A stretch of 27,463 nt of DNA from a virus: IMG/VR virus record IMGVR_UViG_3300043419_000081, positions 1-27,463 of that record, one strand, 5' to 3'. The notes under the pieces were generated by a model. That model ran no database searches. It was not told the origin of the DNA and saw nothing but the letters and a program-made list of their open reading frames with translations. The position numbers and the translations under genes are program-made. Within the stretch, counting starts at the first letter, position 1. Each line of letters begins with the position of its first letter. This document shows, in pieces, positions 1 to 7,922 of the stretch.

Positions 1-419
1 TGTATCCAGATAGTGCGCCATTAGCAGCTAATGCTAGTTTGGATATTGCTCTCGCTGCTCCTGCTGGTGTATTCCCACACATAACTATTGATGCTATGTG
101 TTTAGGTGACGCTGAACTTTATATCTACGAAGGAGCCAGCGCAACTGGTGGTACTGCGTTTACTCCAATAAATAGAAATAGAAATTACGCACTTACCAAT
201 ACTAGCCAGATAGCAATGATCATTTCGCCTACAGTTACAGCATTAGGTAGCGAACTTGATGCACAAATTATTGCTGGCGGTGCAGGTAAGAAATCAGGTG
301 GTGGTGTAGCTGGATCTCTAGAGTATGTATTAAAACCATTGACTACATACTTGTTTAGGCTAACTAATGTAAACGGAACTTCTCATGCTGCTCACTTAGC
401 ATTGGAGTGGTACGAATGA
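1..419 (+). CDS. Phage structural-module protein, 5' end cut by the window edge
   Basis: The frame is open from base 3 to the stop at 417-419, with no stop upstream, so the gene begins outside the window; the TTG at 39 is an internal Leu codon rather than a convincing start. About 139 residues are visible. They are Gly/Ala/Thr-rich with a beta-strand feel and contain segments such as GDAELYIYEGA, FTPINRNRN and a C-terminal TTYLFRLTN...LALEWYE. I recall this type of small protein from podophage head modules upstream of the portal gene, where its role is unknown (possibly decoration or fibre-like). The stop overlaps the next start (ATGA), so it is translationally coupled to the DUF6321-like gene. 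Function is not assigned. Confidence 0.75.
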   Translation, partial: YPDSAPLAANASLDIALAAPAGVFPHITIDAMCLGDAELYIYEGASATGGTAFTPINRNRNYALTNTSQIAMIISPTVTALGSELDAQIIAGGAGKKSGGGVAGSLEYVLKPLTTYLFRLTNVNGTSHAAHLALEWYE

Positions 420-685
420 AGAAAGAGCATAAGAATCCAAAGGGTGGATTAACTGAGGCTGGACGTAAATATTTTAAACGTACAGAAGGAAGTAATTTAA
501 AGGCTCCAATTAAGGAAGGAACTAACCCTAGACGAGTATCTTTTGCTGCGAGATTTGGTGGTATGGCTGGTCCACTTGTGGATGAGAATGGTAAGCCAAC
601 AAGATTAAAACTAGCATTAAAAGCGTGGGGATTTGGAAGCAAAGAGGCAGCTCGCAACTTTGCGAATAAGCATAAAAAGGATTGA
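416..685 (+). CDS. DUF6321-like small basic phage protein
   Basis: An 89-residue Lys/Arg-rich protein. The start at 416 gives a 4-base ATGA overlap with the upstream gene. The sequence matches my recall of a family called DUF6321: a GLTEAGRKYF motif near residue 10, TEGSNLKAP, NPRRVSFAARFGGM in the middle, and a C-terminal KAWGFGSKEAARNFAN. This family commonly sits next to portal genes in T7-like and cyanophage-like genomes. The strong positive charge suggests nucleic-acid or virion-core contact, but no function is established here. The DUF number is from memory; the family resemblance itself is clear. Confidence 0.75.
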   Translation: MKKEHKNPKGGLTEAGRKYFKRTEGSNLKAPIKEGTNPRRVSFAARFGGMAGPLVDENGKPTRLKLALKAWGFGSKEAARNFANKHKKD

Positions 686-686
686 T

Positions 687-2279
687 ATGGCTACTAAGTA
701 TTCATCAAAATTATCAGCAGAAGACATTCTTAAACGACACGACATAGCATTAAGACGCAAGGATGACTTTCGTGCATTGTATGAGGATGCATACGAGTTT
801 GCTCTTCCACAAAGAAATTTATATGACGGGTACTGGGAAGGTAAAGTAGGTGGACAGAAAAAGATGGTGCGAGTATTTGACTCTACCGCTATCAACTCTG
901 TTCAGCGCTTTGCTAACCGTATGCAGTCTGGCATATTCCCACCACAGCGTAAGTGGTGCAAGCTTGAAGCTGGTACAGATATACCACCAGATCGCAAGAT
1001 GGAAGCGCAACTTGCTCTAGACGTTTACCTAGATAAGATGTTTGCTGTAATCAAGCAATCAAACTTTGATATAGCTATCGGTGAGTTTTTGCTGGATCTG
1101 TCAGTTGGTACTGCTGTAATGATGGTGCAGTCGGGTGATGATGTTAATCCTATTAACTTTGTGCCAGTGCCACAGTATCTAGTAGCAATTGAAGAGGGTG
1201 CGAATGGTGCGGTAGATAACGTGTACAGACGTATGCGTATTAAGGCTGAAGCAGTCCAGCGTCAATGGTCTGATGCAGAGATTACTGGTGATCTAGCTAG
1301 ACTTGTAGAACAAAAACCTACTGAGGAAGTCGAGTTTGTCGAGGCAACTATATTCGATCAAAAGCGTGGTGACTATTCTTACTGTGTCATTCATAAAGAA
1401 TCTAAAACTAAAATTGTAAATCGCACAATTAAGGTTTCACCTTGGGTGGTATCACGCTACATGAAAGTAGCTGGTGAGATCTATGGTCGTGGTCCCGTTA
1501 TCACAGCACTGCCAGATATTAAAACTTTAAACAAAACAAAAGAGCTGTTATTAAAAAATGCAGCGCTTGCAATTTCTGGTGTTTACACTGCCGCTGATGA
1601 TGGTGTCATAAATCCAGCAACAATTCGTATCGTTGCTGGTGCAATTATTCCAGTAGCTCGTAACGGTGGTCCACAGGGCGAATCATTAAAAGCATTACCA
1701 AGATCTGGTGACTTTAATGTGTCGCAGTTGGTCATTAATGACTTGCAACAAAACATCAAACGCATACTGCTTGATGAATCACTACCACCAGATAACATGA
1801 GCGCACGATCTGCTACTGAGGTAGTAGAACGTATGAAAGAGTTATCACAGAATCTTGGCTCTGCATTTGGTCGTTTGATTAATGAGACGATGATTCCACT
1901 AGTAGAAAAGATTTTGCAGGTAATGGATGATCGTGGATTAATCGATATGCCATTGCGAGTTAATGGTTTAGAAGTGCGTGTGATGCCTACTTCACCATTA
2001 GCTATGTCGCAGAACATGGAAGAGATCCAGAACATTATGCAGTACGCACAGATTACCGCAAGCTTTGGACAGGAGGCACAGTTCGCTTTGAAGAAAGGTG
2101 AAGCAATGGACATGATTGCTGAGAAGCTTGGTGTACCTGCAAGCTTGCGCTACTCACCAGAAGAACGTGCAATGGAGATGCAGAAGGCAGCACAAATGGC
2201 ACAGCAGTTTGCAGCTGCTAATCCAGAGGCTGCTGCTCAAGCAGTAGGTAAAGCTGTTCAAGGTGGAGGAATGGTTTAA
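687..2279 (+). CDS. Portal (head-to-tail connector) protein
   Basis: A 530-residue protein of the podovirus portal family (Head-tail_con, PF12236). Twelve copies form the ring at one capsid vertex through which DNA is packaged and ejected. Family features: an N-terminal LSAEDILKRHDIA helix, YEDAYEFALPQRN near residue 35, a DSTAINSVQRFANRMQSGIFPP segment around 65-85, and a C-terminal region rich in Gln, Met and Ala. The length is normal for the family. The start at 687 is preferred over an in-frame ATG at 633 because AAGG (677-680) is well spaced from it and it follows the stop of the previous gene at 685 directly. Its stop overlaps the next start by one base (TAATG). Confidence 0.95.
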   Translation: MATKYSSKLSAEDILKRHDIALRRKDDFRALYEDAYEFALPQRNLYDGYWEGKVGGQKKMVRVFDSTAINSVQRFANRMQSGIFPPQRKWCKLEAGTDIPPDRKMEAQLALDVYLDKMFAVIKQSNFDIAIGEFLLDLSVGTAVMMVQSGDDVNPINFVPVPQYLVAIEEGANGAVDNVYRRMRIKAEAVQRQWSDAEITGDLARLVEQKPTEEVEFVEATIFDQKRGDYSYCVIHKESKTKIVNRTIKVSPWVVSRYMKVAGEIYGRGPVITALPDIKTLNKTKELLLKNAALAISGVYTAADDGVINPATIRIVAGAIIPVARNGGPQGESLKALPRSGDFNVSQLVINDLQQNIKRILLDESLPPDNMSARSATEVVERMKELSQNLGSAFGRLINETMIPLVEKILQVMDDRGLIDMPLRVNGLEVRVMPTSPLAMSQNMEEIQNIMQYAQITASFGQEAQFALKKGEAMDMIAEKLGVPASLRYSPEERAMEMQKAAQMAQQFAAANPEAAAQAVGKAVQGGGMV

Positions 2280-2575
2280 TGGCTGGATGGGATGATTTTG
2301 ATGAACTACCTACTGACATTCGTGTTGCCACACAAATGTCTGATGATCTGGATATGTTATGTGCCAAGGTAATGACTACCGAGGACGGACAAAAGTTGAT
2401 GAGGTGGCTACGGTCTACCTTGTTGGAGCAGCCTGTTGCCACACCAGACTGCGACTCTTCCTATGCGTATTACAGGGAAGGACAAAATAGTGTGGTGCGT
2501 GATATAGAGATGCGAATTAAACGATCTCTGAAACCAAAGGAAAATGATGGAAGACAACAACCAACCCAGCAGTAG
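2279..2575 (+). CDS. Hypothetical protein between portal and scaffold genes
   Basis: A 98-residue acidic-to-neutral protein starting on the last base of the portal stop codon. It begins MAGWDDFDELPTDIR and has a central PDCDSSYAYYREGQNS stretch followed by a basic tail (MRIKRSLKPKEND). Small proteins with a similar YxxGxxxxxRxIxxxI motif sit at this position in other podophages, which suggests a head-assembly role, but I do not recognise a named family. Its 3' end overlaps the start of the scaffold gene and supplies that gene's ribosome-binding site. Confidence 0.75.
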   Translation: MAGWDDFDELPTDIRVATQMSDDLDMLCAKVMTTEDGQKLMRWLRSTLLEQPVATPDCDSSYAYYREGQNSVVRDIEMRIKRSLKPKENDGRQQPTQQ

Positions 2576-3323
2576 TAGTGATGCTGGCTTATTGGATGGT
2601 GCAACCGCAACTGAAGATACTCAAAGCCAAAATCCAGTAGCCACATCGGTAGATCATAGAGCAGCCACACCAGAGGATGATGATAGTCCGTTAGAGCGTC
2701 CAGACTGGTGGCCCGAAAACTTCTGGAAGAAAGACGAGTCCGAACCAGACTTGGAGGCAATAGCTAAAAGCTGGGGCGATCTCCGCAAGCAGATCAGCCA
2801 AGGCAAACATAAACCACCAGCTGATGGTAAATACGATACCAGCGCATTCGGTTCAATTCCCGAAGACGATCCTGTAAGAAATACGGTGATGGGCTGGGCA
2901 AATGAATTTGGCATCAGCCAACTGGCTTTAGATAAGCTAGTAGGGCAGGTAGTTGAGATGGGTGGCGCTCAACAGCAGCAAGCAGCATTTAATCGTGATG
3001 CTGAACTCAAGGCACTTGGACCAAATGCAAACGCTATGATCAAGTCTATGACTGATTGGGGCAGGGGATTGGTCAATAAAGGCATATGGGGCGCTGATGA
3101 TTTTGAGGAATTCAAGATCATGGGTGGCACAGCCAAGGGCATTAAAGCACTGGCTAAGTTGCGTGAAACTTATGAAGGCACTAAGATTCCAACCAACTCA
3201 ATGCCAGTCGATGGCGCTCCTAGTAAAGATGAGCTGTATCAAATGGTTAATGATCCGAAGTATAAGACTGACGCAGCTTACCGCCAAAAGGTGGAAAAGA
3301 TGTTTGCTCAGACGTTCGGTTAA
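2547..3323 (+). CDS. Capsid assembly scaffolding protein
   Basis: A 258-residue acidic, Gln- and Asp-rich protein. It has a disordered N-terminus, a RPDWWPENFWK motif near residue 50, and a helical C-terminal half with a charged end (DAAYRQKVEKMFAQTFG). This composition, the PxWxPExFW motif and the place between portal and major capsid genes are typical of podophage scaffolding proteins, which shape the procapsid and then leave it. Two adjacent ATGs (2544, 2547) are possible; the Shine-Dalgarno AAAGGA ends at 2541, giving 2 bases to the first and 5 to the second, so I chose 2547. The gene overlaps the preceding one and is followed by a strong terminator. Confidence 0.88.
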   Translation: MEDNNQPSSSSDAGLLDGATATEDTQSQNPVATSVDHRAATPEDDDSPLERPDWWPENFWKKDESEPDLEAIAKSWGDLRKQISQGKHKPPADGKYDTSAFGSIPEDDPVRNTVMGWANEFGISQLALDKLVGQVVEMGGAQQQQAAFNRDAELKALGPNANAMIKSMTDWGRGLVNKGIWGADDFEEFKIMGGTAKGIKALAKLRETYEGTKIPTNSMPVDGAPSKDELYQMVNDPKYKTDAAYRQKVEKMFAQTFG

Positions 3324-3349
3324 AGTCTCCCTCCTCTGTCTTGGAGTTT

Positions 3350-3375
3350 GCCCAGCCAAGTGCTGGGCTTTTTTT
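3350..3375 (+). terminator. Rho-independent terminator after scaffold gene
   Basis: GCCCAGC (3350-3356), a 5-base loop and GCTGGGC (3362-3368) form a perfect 7-bp GC-rich stem, followed by seven T (3369-3375). It separates the portal/scaffold transcript from the major capsid gene, so the capsid gene probably has its own promoter in the 3376-3554 leader. Confidence 0.9.
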
Positions 3376-3418
3376 CGTTTTGCGTTTTTTAAAAAATAGT
3401 GTAAAACAGCATCAAGGC

Positions 3419-3436
3419 ATATCAGGCTGATATCAG
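3419..3436. promoter_or_regulatory. 7-1-7 palindrome upstream of the capsid gene (operator candidate)
   Basis: ATATCAG-G-CTGATAT (3419-3433) is a perfect inverted repeat with a one-base centre. It overlaps a second palindrome CTGATATCAG (3427-3436), so the half-site ATATCAG occurs twice in tandem 11 bp apart, one helical turn. The layout matches the ATATCGC-A-GCGATAT palindrome at 23531-23545. It lies in the 231-base gap between scaffold terminator and capsid gene. That it is a protein-binding site is inference from symmetry and recurrence. Confidence 0.55.
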
Positions 3437-3508
3437 ACTGACCCTTACCACTGCGGATGCAGACGTTTAGGCTAACGTAAAAGGCAAGCTAAGACCCCAT
3501 CTATGGGC

Positions 3509-3522
3509 ATATCGTGGCGCAA
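3509..3522 (+). promoter_or_regulatory. 14-base element shared with the RHH-gene leader
   Basis: ATATCGTGGCGCAA occurs here, 32 bases upstream of the capsid ATG, and again exactly at 23614-23627, 16 bases upstream of the RHH gene. Both copies read in the direction of the downstream gene and both lie in intergenic leaders. The shared half ATATCG also occurs in the palindrome at 23531. It could be a phage promoter core or an operator; no good sigma-70 -35/-10 pair was seen around it. One 14-base match in 27 kb could arise by chance, so position is the main argument. Confidence 0.45.
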
Positions 3523-3554
3523 AACAATCTTATCAAACTATTAAGGAGTATAAC

Positions 3555-4397
3555 ATGAGCGTATCATTATCAAACGCTTTCGTTACCCTGTTTGATGCAG
3601 AAGTCAAACAAGCATTCCAAGGTAAGGCTATGCTTGTTGGTGCTGTGCGTCAGCGTAGAGGTGTCGAAGGCTCAACAGTAAAATTTCCTAAAGTTGGTCG
3701 TGGTGTAGCTACAGCTCGCATTACGCAAACTGATGTAACCCCAATGAACGTAGGCTTCAGCTCAGTGACTTGCACACTGCAAGACTGGAATGCAGCTGAG
3801 TATTCAGACATTTTCTCCCAGCAAAAAGTAAACTTTGACGAGCGTCAAGAACTCGTACAAGTTGTAGCTTCTGCAATGGGTCGCAGACAAGACCAGTTAA
3901 TTCTGGATGCGCTAGCTTCTTCTGGCACTTCATTGACAGTTGCTAACGGTATTGGCGGTACTACCACCAATATGAACTTAGCTAAACTGCGTGAAGCAAA
4001 GCGTTTGTTAGATAGAGCAAACGTACCTGCTGAAGGTCGTAACATTTTGATCCATGCAAATGGTTTATCTAACCTGTTGTCTGAGACAGCTGTAACTTCC
4101 TCTGACTTCAATAGCATCAAGGCATTGGTTCAAGGTGAGATCAACACGTACTTAGGTTTCCAATTCCATGTATTAGGTGATCGCTCTGAAGGTGGTTTGG
4201 CTATCGATGGTTCTTTAGATCGTACCTGCTTTGCATTCCACAAAGATGCAATTGGTTACGCTGAAGGCATTGGTATGCGCTCAGAAATTAACTACATTCC
4301 TGAGAAGACATCTTGGTTAGTAAACCAAGTTTTTAGCGCTGGCGCTATAACCATTGATGCGGAAGGTATTGTTCAAATTACCTGCCGTGAAACTTAA
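3555..4397 (+). CDS. Major capsid protein
   Basis: A 280-residue protein that I recognise as a podophage major capsid protein, expected to adopt the HK97 fold and build the icosahedral head. Typical features are an N-terminal LSNAFVTLFDAEVKQAFQG helix, a VEGSTVKFPKVGRG strand segment, and a C-terminal IPEKTSWLVNQVFSAGA followed by the closing IVQITC strand. The length is usual for the short T7-like/cyanophage-like capsid families. The start is well supported by AAGGAG about 8 bases upstream. It follows a terminator and a 179-base leader with two candidate regulatory elements, consistent with separate strong late expression. No frameshifted minor form is visible at the stop, which is followed by a new AGGAGG for the next gene. 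Confidence 0.93.
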   Translation: MSVSLSNAFVTLFDAEVKQAFQGKAMLVGAVRQRRGVEGSTVKFPKVGRGVATARITQTDVTPMNVGFSSVTCTLQDWNAAEYSDIFSQQKVNFDERQELVQVVASAMGRRQDQLILDALASSGTSLTVANGIGGTTTNMNLAKLREAKRLLDRANVPAEGRNILIHANGLSNLLSETAVTSSDFNSIKALVQGEINTYLGFQFHVLGDRSEGGLAIDGSLDRTCFAFHKDAIGYAEGIGMRSEINYIPEKTSWLVNQVFSAGAITIDAEGIVQITCRET

Positions 4398-4409
4398 TAG
4401 GAGGATCAT

Positions 4410-4685
4410 ATGCCTTTTAATGCAGATGGCTTTGCAACAATAGCCGCCAGTAAAGCTGGTAACGCACCGTCAATTTATTCTTATCGTACAGCTGACACAC
4501 AGGCAACTGTGAATACCGCTGGCTACTTTAACAGCGTTGCATCACTGTTAAAAGTTGGTGATGTTTTGTTTGTTTACGATAGCACTACTCCTAGCTTGGT
4601 ATTGACTTACGTCAACCAAGTAACGACAGCTGGTGTAGTTGACATTGCAGACGGCACAACTGTAACCGCAACTGATACAGACTAA
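4410..4685 (+). CDS. Small capsid-adjacent protein (putative decoration or minor head protein)
   Basis: A 91-residue Ala/Thr/Val-rich protein with no lysine-rich or membrane segment. It has an IYSYRTADTQATVNTAGYF motif near residues 22-40 and a SLLKVGDVLFVY strand. Proteins with the same YRT-D-xAT(V/I)-x-TAGYFN signature sit right after major capsid genes in other podophages and are thought to be structural; the precise role is unproven. A near-perfect AGGAGG lies 5 bases upstream of the ATG, implying high expression together with the capsid protein. It is followed by a terminator-like hairpin. Confidence 0.8.
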   Translation: MPFNADGFATIAASKAGNAPSIYSYRTADTQATVNTAGYFNSVASLLKVGDVLFVYDSTTPSLVLTYVNQVTTAGVVDIADGTTVTATDTD

Positions 4686-4704
4686 TCTAGTCTAAATCAA
4701 GTAC

Positions 4705-4738
4705 AGGGCTGCTCTTGCATAACAAGGGTAGCCCTTTA
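4705..4738 (+). terminator. Terminator-like hairpin after the capsid genes
   Basis: AGGGCTGCTCTTG and CAAGGGTAGCCCT pair around a CATAA loop (4705-4735) with one mismatch and one G-U pair. Only three T follow, so it may be an attenuator or RNA-stability hairpin rather than a complete terminator. It sits between the highly expressed capsid genes and the tail genes. Confidence 0.65.
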
Positions 4739-4756
4739 TCACATTAAGGATCTGAC

Positions 4757-5371
4757 ATGGCTGCTGGCGATACCAGTTTATCAATCTGCTCAGACGCATT
4801 AATAATGCTTGGCGCTCGTCCTATATCGTCATTCAATGATGGTACTGATGAGGCTAATATTGCTGATCGACTTTACCATGACATCAAAAATCAAATCTTG
4901 ATGACATATCCTTGGTCGTTTAGTTTTAAAAAAGAAAAACTAGCACAGTTAGTAACTACCCCAACCAATGAATATCGTTATGAATATGCTTTGTCTGGTG
5001 ATCGTTTAGGATCTCCTCGCAAGATATTCAACACTGGAAATATTGGCGCTTATCCAATCCAAAATTACAAGATTATGGGTGATAAGGTACTGACGAATGA
5101 GCAAACTATTTACGCTGAATATCAGTATTCAACTCCAGAATTCGCTATGCCATCGTATTTTGTGCAGCTGTTGAAATATGTAATGGCTTGGCACTTTGCT
5201 TTACCAATCACAGATCAGGTAGATAAGGCTCAATACTGGCAGAGTGTAGCTGTAGGATCCCCAGCTGAGAATGGTCGTGGTGGTTATATGCGTACATCAA
5301 TCAACATTGATGGACAGAATAATCCTGTGCAGTCTATTGAAGACTACTCATTGATAGCGGTTAGATACTAA
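4757..5371 (+). CDS. Tail tubular protein A-like (head-tail adaptor) protein
   Basis: A 204-residue protein resembling the T7 gp11-like tail tubular protein A, which links the portal to the tail nozzle. The N-terminal LSICSDALIMLGARPISSFNDG motif, the NILMTYPWSFSFKKEKL-type helix (the first W near residue 54) and the later YAEYQYSTPEFAMPSYF segment are characteristic of this family. Length is close to that of T7 gp11 (196 residues). The start has AAGGA 7-8 bases upstream. Its stop shares one base with the next start (TAATG), coupling it to the nozzle gene, the usual partner. Confidence 0.85.
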   Translation: MAAGDTSLSICSDALIMLGARPISSFNDGTDEANIADRLYHDIKNQILMTYPWSFSFKKEKLAQLVTTPTNEYRYEYALSGDRLGSPRKIFNTGNIGAYPIQNYKIMGDKVLTNEQTIYAEYQYSTPEFAMPSYFVQLLKYVMAWHFALPITDQVDKAQYWQSVAVGSPAENGRGGYMRTSINIDGQNNPVQSIEDYSLIAVRY

Positions 5372-7368
5372 TGGCACGTTTCGTATCACTCCAGACAAAC
5401 TTCTCTTCAGGAGAGATGGATCCGCTGCTGCTGGCTCGTGTGGATCTTGCTGCTTATCAGAATGCTTTGTCTGAGGCTACTAACGTAGTGATCCAGCCAC
5501 AAGGTGGATTGAGACGTAGAGCAGGTTTAAGATACTTATCAGCATTACCTAATAGTGGATCAGAGTCTGCCGCTAATGGTGTGAGGTGCGTTGCATTTGA
5601 GTTCTCAACTTCAGATAGTTATATGCTTGTTTTCACACATAACAGAATGTATGTGTACCGAAACAAGGTATTAATTACGAACATCAACGGAACTGGCAAC
5701 AACTTTTTAAACACATCGGCTGTAGGTTTAACTGGAGCAAGGCTGGCTAAAATATGCTGGACTCAATCGGCTGATACATTAGTCGTAGTTCATCCATCTA
5801 TAGCGCCAATTAAGATTGTTCGTGGAGCCACTAATGCTGACTGGACTGCATCAGCAATTACTTTCGACTCTATTCCTAAATATGCGTTTACTCTTAGCGT
5901 AACCAATCCAGCCACTACGCTGACACCATCAGCTGTAGCAGGAAAGATCACGCTAACTGCTGGATCAGCCGTATTTAATTCTGGCAGTGTTGGTCAATAT
6001 GTTAATGCCAGCCCACAAGGAAGAGCTAAGATTGTTGCGTTTACTTCTAGCACAGTAGTAAGCGCTATTACAGAGTTTCCATTTTTTAACTCTTCCGCTA
6101 TTGCATCAGGCAGCTGGGATTATGAATCTGGCTATGAGCCAGTATGGTCAAGCACAAAAGGCTATCCTGCTACGGTTACATTCCATGAGGGTAGGCTTTA
6201 CTTTGGTGGTAGTGAATCTAGACCATCTACTATTTGGGGCAGCAAGGTAGGTATATTCTTTGACTTTGAAGCTACCGAAGGATTGGATGACGATGCGGTA
6301 GAAGCTACGCTAGACACTAATACATACAACTCTATTACTGACATGATCTCAGGTCGAGATCTGCAAGTATTCACAACTGGTGGTGAGTTCTATGTGCCAC
6401 AAAATGGTCTAGATCCAATTACACCTACTAACTTTTTCGTAAAGACAATTAGTCGTAACGGTAGTAAGGAAGGTATTCGAGTACAGCAACTAGAGTCTGG
6501 CACTCTATTTATTCAGCGCCAAGGTAAGTCATTAAATGAGATGGCTTTCTCGGATACTCAGCTGACATACTTAACAAACAAGATCTCCCTGCTGGCTGGT
6601 CACTTACTAAAGAATCCTACTCGACTAGGTTTGCGTAGGACTGTGGCTACTGACGAGAATGACTTGCTATTAATTGTCAATGCTACTGGTGGATCAATAG
6701 CTGTATTCTCATTGCTGCGTCAGCAGAATGTTATTGCGCCATCAGAGTTTGATACTGACGGTGAGTTTGTTGATGTTGGTGTGGATATCACTACAATTTA
6801 CGCAATTGTTAAACGCACTGTTAATGGTGCTACTCAATACTTTGTTGAGTATTTTGATGACGATACTTACACAGATTGCGCTGTAAAAGGCGGTGCGGCA
6901 TCAAGTGTATCTGTGTCTCATTTGATTGGTAAGACAGTTAATATAAAACTTGATGGCACTATCCAGCCTGATCAGGTAGTACCTTCTGGTGGAACTATCA
7001 CATTTGCTAGAGCAGCTACATCATCATATGAAGTTGGTCTGCCGTATACAGTAACTGTAGCAACTCAACCAGTAGAATTAAGACTAGCATCAGGTACTCG
7101 CATTGGATTTAAAAAACGTATTGTGGAAGTGAATGCTGTGTTAAAAGATACGCAGCATTTAAAGATTAATAATATCGAAGTGCCTATCAGAAGCTTTGAT
7201 ACTGCCAGCATATTGGATGCTGATATTCCAGACTTCACTGGCATTAAGGTATTACATGGGATCTTGGGATATTCTCAGGATGCAAAGATTACCGTATCTC
7301 AGAATCTCCCATTGAAAATGACGCTACTAGGTATTGAGTACAAAGTAGCTACACATCAGGGAACTTAA
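5371..7368 (+). CDS. Tail tubular protein B-like (nozzle) protein
   Basis: A 665-residue beta-rich protein. It starts MARFVSLQTNFSSGEMDPLLLAR and continues ATNVVIQPQGGLRRRAGLRY, the signature opening of podophage nozzle/stabilisation proteins related to T7 gp12. The middle contains EGRLYFGGSESRPSTIWGSK and FTTGGEFYVPQN, also typical of this group. It would form the distal tail tube below the adaptor. It is somewhat shorter than T7 gp12 (about 794 residues), which is common outside the T7 supergroup. The ATG overlaps the stop of the adaptor gene. Confidence 0.85.
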   Translation: MARFVSLQTNFSSGEMDPLLLARVDLAAYQNALSEATNVVIQPQGGLRRRAGLRYLSALPNSGSESAANGVRCVAFEFSTSDSYMLVFTHNRMYVYRNKVLITNINGTGNNFLNTSAVGLTGARLAKICWTQSADTLVVVHPSIAPIKIVRGATNADWTASAITFDSIPKYAFTLSVTNPATTLTPSAVAGKITLTAGSAVFNSGSVGQYVNASPQGRAKIVAFTSSTVVSAITEFPFFNSSAIASGSWDYESGYEPVWSSTKGYPATVTFHEGRLYFGGSESRPSTIWGSKVGIFFDFEATEGLDDDAVEATLDTNTYNSITDMISGRDLQVFTTGGEFYVPQNGLDPITPTNFFVKTISRNGSKEGIRVQQLESGTLFIQRQGKSLNEMAFSDTQLTYLTNKISLLAGHLLKNPTRLGLRRTVATDENDLLLIVNATGGSIAVFSLLRQQNVIAPSEFDTDGEFVDVGVDITTIYAIVKRTVNGATQYFVEYFDDDTYTDCAVKGGAASSVSVSHLIGKTVNIKLDGTIQPDQVVPSGGTITFARAATSSYEVGLPYTVTVATQPVELRLASGTRIGFKKRIVEVNAVLKDTQHLKINNIEVPIRSFDTASILDADIPDFTGIKVLHGILGYSQDAKITVSQNLPLKMTLLGIEYKVATHQGT

Positions 7369-7369
7369 T

Positions 7370-7891
7370 ATGGCACAAGTAGCACTTATTGCATTTGCGG
7401 CATTATCAGCAGCTAACGCTATATCTGCTGGTAACGCTCGTGGTAGGCAGTTACATTTGCAAGCAGAGCAAGCAAGCCTTGAGAGTAAGCAACGTGCATT
7501 GCAATACGAGCAGCAAGCAAACATGACTTTGCAAAAATTAAATGAAACAAATGCAGCCGCTAGAGCTAGAGGATCAGCTGGCGGTGTTCAATCATTCCAA
7601 GGATCTGCTGCATTAATTCAAGATGTAAGTACTCGTAGAGCTGGTAAAGAGTTTGAAATATCTTTATCTGGTGCTGCTGGCGCTGAAAGAATGGGTGAGG
7701 CTCAAAAAGCTATGTATGCATCAGCTGCTAACCAAGCTGAAAAGCAAGGATATTTTCAAGCAGCTATGTCATTAGCTTCTGCTGGATTCCAGTATAGCCA
7801 ACTAGGATCTGCTCCAGCCGCTGGTGGTAGTGCTGCTCCAACTGTTGGTAGCGCTCCGATGAATACATCTTCTTACACATTTCAACGGTAA
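7370..7891 (+). CDS. Internal virion protein, small (T7 gp14-like position)
   Basis: A 173-residue Ala/Gln/Ser-rich protein with an N-terminal hydrophobic helix (about residues 3-20) followed by a long helical stretch containing LQAEQASLESKQRALQYEQQ. Next comes a conserved-looking RARGSAGGVQSFQGSAALIQ segment and a flexible Gly/Ala-rich tail. Small proteins of this design, placed after the nozzle gene, are ejection-channel components in many podophages: they are packed inside the head and inserted in the host outer membrane during DNA entry. The family assignment rests on layout and composition. It starts one base after the previous stop. Confidence 0.7.
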   Translation: MAQVALIAFAALSAANAISAGNARGRQLHLQAEQASLESKQRALQYEQQANMTLQKLNETNAAARARGSAGGVQSFQGSAALIQDVSTRRAGKEFEISLSGAAGAERMGEAQKAMYASAANQAEKQGYFQAAMSLASAGFQYSQLGSAPAAGGSAAPTVGSAPMNTSSYTFQR

Positions 7892-7922
7892 TAGATATGG
7901 AAAGTTTTATTAGGTAAATAAT

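Noticed and set aside
1583-2113. Minus-strand open frame of 176 codons
   Set aside because: It lies entirely antisense to the portal gene, has no ribosome-binding site and no recognisable protein.
3380-3407. Possible sigma-70 promoter (TTGCGT, 16 bases, TAAAAC) just after the scaffold terminator
   Set aside because: Weak match to consensus within an A/T run; such matches are expected by chance in this stretch.
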